Origin: Bacteroidales bacterium
Lineage (GTDB): Bacteria > Bacteroidota > Bacteroidia > Bacteroidales > Bacteroidaceae
Reading direction: 5' to 3'
Assembly: GCA_030531335.1 (NCBI GenBank)
Contig: JAUNNV010000003.1
Location: 1,299 to 35,015, forward strand
Length of the DNA: 33,717 nt
Shown here: one piece after another, positions 33,080 through 33,717 of the stretch
Layout of the letters: each line of letters opens with the position of its first letter
How positions within the stretch are numbered: position 1 is the first letter of the stretch
Program-made: the position numbers and the translations under genes
The notes under the pieces: model-generated
What the model saw: only the letters and a program-made list of their open reading frames with translations
Databases searched by the model: none
Told to the model about the DNA's origin: nothing

Positions 33080-33636
33080 ACATAATTCTTGGAATGTAAG
33101 GAAAAATTCTCAAGAATTATTCGTGCTGTCCGTGCCACTTGCACATTATTGGTATGTTCCAAGGCCTCAGCCTGGTCTTTTATCTCAATCTTATCAGTTT
33201 CATCAAACACGCCACCGCTTCGCAAGAGGTGTATCGTCAGCAGCGTACCCGCATAGACCGAAAAAAGCCTTTCCGACGCCAGCCATTGCAGAGCCTTGCC
33301 CCGGGCGTACGGCAGGCGACGGAAAAGGTTCATCACCGCCTGTTCCACAATTTCCATTGTCGGCATTTGCTCCATCCAGACATCAACAAGTTCCTCATCA
33401 CATTCATCAACTGGCATCAACATGGTTGCCAATATCTTACACTCTCTCACGTTTTCCTTCCACAAATCCATGGCCAATCTCCTGCCGCCTACACATTCGG
33501 CGGCCAACTCCTTCAAGCGAGGCAATTCGATGCCAAAATTCAACTTATACACCAGCCCTTTTTGACGCATACTGGCCGAAGCTGGTCCGTTCATATACAA
33601 TCGAAGCTGATTCTTTATTTCTATGACTGTTTCCAT
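33076..33636 (-). CDS. AlkD-like HEAT-repeat protein
   Basis: This 186-residue helical protein begins METVIEIKNQLRLYMNGPASASMRQKGLVYKLNFGIELPRLKELA (read in parts at residues 1-45), a pattern I associate with Bacteroidales proteins annotated as DNA alkylation repair. Paired helices follow, such as LWKENVRECKILATMLMP (58-75) and VEQAVMNLFRRLPYA (97-111), in the manner of HEAT repeats. AlkD proper has about 230 residues and uses Trp and Asp residues to excise alkylated bases; I could not map those with confidence, so glycosylase activity is not established. It is the first gene seen at this edge; 81 bases upstream show no convincing promoter, and the transcript may begin outside the window. Confidence 0.75.
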   Translation of the reverse strand: METVIEIKNQLRLYMNGPASASMRQKGLVYKLNFGIELPRLKELAAECVGGRRLAMDLWKENVRECKILATMLMPVDECDEELVDVWMEQMPTMEIVEQAVMNLFRRLPYARGKALQWLASERLFSVYAGTLLTIHLLRSGGVFDETDKIEIKDQAEALEHTNNVQVARTARIILENFSLHSKNYV

Positions 33637-33717
33637 AAGAAGCTGTTTTGAAATGTTCGATTAAAAATTTCATGAAAGATTTTCGAGATGAAAATTCGCT
33701 TTGCAGATTTTCTTCCT

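Noticed and set aside
1-33717. A defence island, CRISPR array, prophage or transposon
   Set aside because: No array-like repeats, integrase, transposase, restriction-modification, or toxin-antitoxin genes were seen; nearly all DNA is accounted for by identifiable genes.

Overview
The window reads as ordinary chromosome of a Bacteroidota bacterium, most likely order Bacteroidales and plausibly Prevotellaceae. The support is: the Bacteroidetes-type promoter box TAnnTTTG upstream of several genes; Bacteroidetes families such as DUF4290, DUF4421 and the Porin_10-type putative porin; HtpG and GyrA of Bacteroidetes type; and little use of Shine-Dalgarno sites. The genus is an inference. I saw no CRISPR array, insertion sequence, prophage, tRNA or rRNA gene, or recognisable defence system.

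Layout. (1) 1-717, minus: the N-terminal part of a YicC-type endoribonuclease, cut by the left edge, divergent from the next block. (2) 837-9040, plus: tsaB, a DUF4290 gene, murA, rimM, dxr, rseP, a CCA-adding enzyme and a lipoprotein, closely packed and probably co-transcribed at least as far as cca. The block mixes tRNA and ribosome maturation with peptidoglycan, isoprenoid and envelope-stress functions. (3) 9174-13167, minus: a ClpC-type unfoldase and then htpG, reading away from gyrA. The ClpC lacks the usual N-terminal domain. (4) 13309-17102, plus: gyrA and a secreted TPR-like protein, closed by a strong terminator. (5) 17154-17568: a gene-poor stretch holding a 44-bp dyad. (6) 17569-23854, minus: a compact five-gene operon, in transcription order a 52-residue membrane protein, a putative porin, a Gfo/Idh/MocA oxidoreductase, a DUF4421 protein and a GH29 alpha-L-fucosidase lipoprotein. 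(7) 24040-33636, minus: an AlkD-like HEAT protein, a Fur-family regulator, purA, an ABC-F ATPase, an M13 metallopeptidase, a CPBP membrane protease homologue and a fused aspartokinase-homoserine dehydrogenase.

Most genes are housekeeping. The points most worth a second look are: ClpC starting at the linker after the missing N domain; MurA with Asp in place of the fosfomycin-target Cys; the porin-oxidoreductase-fucosidase operon with its unnoticed small membrane protein; a hairpin abutting the -7 box of that operon; and the dyad beyond the fucosidase gene. Nothing here amounts to a clearly new biological system. The porin-fucosidase operon is the least explained multi-gene unit.
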